Positions 6,287 to 7,543 of a DNA stretch of 7,543 nt are shown in pieces. Numbering within the stretch: position 1 is the first letter of the stretch; every line of letters starts with the position of its first letter. The DNA comes from Planctomycetota bacterium (lineage in GTDB: Bacteria > Planctomycetota > Phycisphaerae > Sedimentisphaerales > Anaerohalosphaeraceae). A program made the translations under genes and the position numbers. Below the pieces are notes generated by a model. That model had not been told where the DNA came from and did not search any database. It worked only from the letters and a program-made list of their open reading frames with translations. The stretch covers positions 1-7,543 of the forward strand of contig QNBS01000108.1 of NCBI GenBank assembly GCA_003644175.1, given 5' to 3'.

Positions 6287-6841
6287 ATGTGGCCTCTGAT
6301 TATTGTTGGTGCGATTATTCTGTTTATTATCGTTTCGGTAATCGGGATATACAATGCGCTGGTTCGGCTGAAGAACCAGGTTGATAATGCGTGGTCTCAG
6401 ATCGATGTTCAGCTTAAGCGGAGGCATGATCTGATCCCGAACCTGGTGGAGACGGCCAAGGGATATATGACGCACGAGCGGGAGACGTTCGAGAGCATTA
6501 CCAAGGCCAGGAGCCAGGCGATGGGCGCCCAGGGCGCCGCCGAGGCGTCCAGGGCCGAGGGGATGCTCAGTGAAGCGCTTAGCAAGTTCATGCTGGTTGT
6601 TGAGAATTATCCGGAACTGAAGGCGAATGAGAATTTTCTTTCGCTGCAGGAGACGCTGACGAGCACGGAGAACAAAATTGCCTTTGCGCGGCAGGGATAT
6701 AACGACCAGGTGCTGTTCTTCAATAACAAGATTCAGATGTTCCCGTCGAATCTGATCGCCAACTCGTTCAACTTCACCAGGCGTGATTTCTTCGAGATTG
6801 AAAATGCCGCGGAGCGAGAAGTGCCCAAGGTCAGCTTCTAA
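6287..6841 (+). CDS. lemA: LemA family membrane protein
   Basis: The 184-residue product has one N-terminal membrane segment (about residues 2-22), then the LemA signature: YNALVRLKNQVDNAWSQIDV, QLKRRHDLIPNLVETAKGY, HERETFESITKAR, YPELKANENFLSLQETLTST, ENKIAFARQGYND, and the C-terminal FPSNLIA with FFEIENAAEREVPKVSF. Length and motifs are full for the family. LemA proteins form long helical bundles exposed from the membrane; their role is not settled, though pairing with HtpX-type proteases is common. Start: AGGAG (6275-6279) is 7 nt before ATG 6287; an in-frame TTG at 6254 would add basic residues ahead of the membrane segment and has no ribosome site. The protease gene follows after 38 nt. 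Confidence 0.95.
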   Translation: MWPLIIVGAIILFIIVSVIGIYNALVRLKNQVDNAWSQIDVQLKRRHDLIPNLVETAKGYMTHERETFESITKARSQAMGAQGAAEASRAEGMLSEALSKFMLVVENYPELKANENFLSLQETLTSTENKIAFARQGYNDQVLFFNNKIQMFPSNLIANSFNFTRRDFFEIENAAEREVPKVSF

Positions 6842-6843
6842 CA

Positions 6844-6871
6844 ATTTTCTATTGACTATTTTCTATTTACG
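6844..6871 (+). repeat. Tandem 14-nt low-complexity repeat containing copy 2 of the 17-nt repeat
   Basis: ATTTTCTATTGACT (6844-6857) is followed at once by ATTTTCTATTTACG (6858-6871), agreeing at 12 of 14 positions. Bases 6851-6867 are the second copy of the 17-nt repeat at 4775-4791. It fills most of the 38-nt gap between lemA and the downstream protease gene, leaving little room for a ribosome site. Confidence 0.6.
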
Positions 6872-6879
6872 ATTGTGCC

Positions 6880-7543
6880 ATGTGGGAACAGATACGGGTC
6901 AATAAGAGGAACTCGGTGATTTTGCTGAGTACTATGGCGCTTTGCCTGATAGCGTTGGGGGCTGTGTTGGGGCTGACCTTTGGCGGCGGCGGTGGAGGCG
7001 CCTTTTTCGGTGTGATTATCGCCACGATAATCTGGCTGGTGCTGATGGTGGTCAGCTTTTCGAGCGGCGACCAGATACTGTTGGCGTCGAGCAAGGCGAA
7101 ACTTGTGACGCACGATGTGCATCCGCAGTTGTTCAATGTTGTCGAGGAGATGAAGATCGCCGCGAACCTCCCTAAGATGCCGAAGATTTACATCATTAAC
7201 GATCCGTCGCCGAATGCCTTTGCGACGGGGCGGAGCCCTGAGAGGGCGTCTGTGGCGGTTACGGCGGGGCTTCTGGCCAGGCTCAACCGGGATGAGCTGC
7301 AGGGAGTGATCGCACACGAGATAAGTCATATTGTCCACCGCGACATCTTGTTTGTCACGCTGGCAGGCGTGATGTTGGGCAGTATCGTTTTGATGAGTCA
7401 GGTTTTTCTGCGGGGTATGTTCTACAGCTCAATGGGTTCGAGTCGGCGATATTCTTCGAGATCGTCGAACCAGGGCGGCGGGCAGATCGTGTTTCTGGTT
7501 ATTGCGTTGGTGGCGGCGATTTTGGCGCCGATATTTGTGCAGA
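6880..7543 (+). CDS. HtpX-like M48 family membrane metalloprotease, 3' end cut off
   Basis: 221 codons are open to the window end, so the C-terminus is missing. HtpX-type M48 proteases are integral membrane zinc enzymes that cleave misfolded membrane proteins, with the active site on the cytoplasmic side. Visible in order: two N-terminal membrane segments (about residues 12-34 and 41-61) separated by a Gly-rich turn; the soluble part with KMPKIYIINDPSPNAFATGR (about 100-120) and VAVTAGLLARLNRDELQGV; the zinc motif H146-E147-I-S-H150; then two more membrane segments (about 156-177 and 203-221) around a Ser/Arg/Gly-rich segment. The third zinc ligand, a Glu downstream in this family, lies beyond the window. 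ATG 6880 has no Shine-Dalgarno sequence within 15 nt; the upstream bases are the AT-rich repeat. Translation may depend on coupling to lemA. The gene could also be called a general M48 peptidase; the 4-helix layout and lemA neighbour favour htpX-like. Confidence 0.92.
   Translation, partial: MWEQIRVNKRNSVILLSTMALCLIALGAVLGLTFGGGGGGAFFGVIIATIIWLVLMVVSFSSGDQILLASSKAKLVTHDVHPQLFNVVEEMKIAANLPKMPKIYIINDPSPNAFATGRSPERASVAVTAGLLARLNRDELQGVIAHEISHIVHRDILFVTLAGVMLGSIVLMSQVFLRGMFYSSMGSSRRYSSRSSNQGGGQIVFLVIALVAAILAPIFVQ

Overview
The window looks like ordinary chromosomal DNA from a Planctomycetota-type bacterium, possibly of the Phycisphaerae side. The main evidence is a DUF1549/DUF1553 (planctomycete 'PSCyt2/PSD1' type) secreted protein. 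Supporting it are a two-halved M16 protease lipoprotein, a lipoprotein aldose 1-epimerase, and intergenic spacers filled with AT-rich low-complexity repeats. The phylum call is an inference from families I recognise; no rRNA or other marker gene is present.

Layout. On the minus strand, 1-1029 is the N-terminal 343 residues of a DUF1549/DUF1553 protein whose C-terminus lies beyond base 1. A 329-bp divergent spacer (1030-1358) carries one sigma70-like promoter per direction and a small perfect dyad. Everything after it is on the plus strand: an M16 zinc-protease lipoprotein (1359-4193); a short zf-TFIIB-type zinc-ribbon protein (4393-4779) under a near-consensus promoter whose spacer is a T7G8 homopolymer; a galactose mutarotase lipoprotein (4994-6118); a LemA-family membrane protein (6287-6841); and the 5' part of an HtpX-like M48 membrane protease (6880 to the window end).

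For four plus-strand genes the best start lies inside a longer open frame. Shine-Dalgarno spacing, lipobox or signal-peptide position, and in the M16 case promoter position all favour the downstream ATGs used here.

How the genes fit together: lemA and the htpX-like gene are a recurrent pair and probably form a membrane-protein quality-control unit. The M16 protease and the mutarotase are both predicted lipoproteins acting outside the cytoplasm, on peptides and on sugars. The DUF1549 protein also carries a weak signal peptide. I see no defence system, CRISPR array, tRNA, rRNA or intact mobile element, and no clear sign of a novel multi-gene system. The most unusual items are non-coding: the homopolymer promoter spacer, a heptamer tandem array, and a 17-nt repeat found just after two stop codons.
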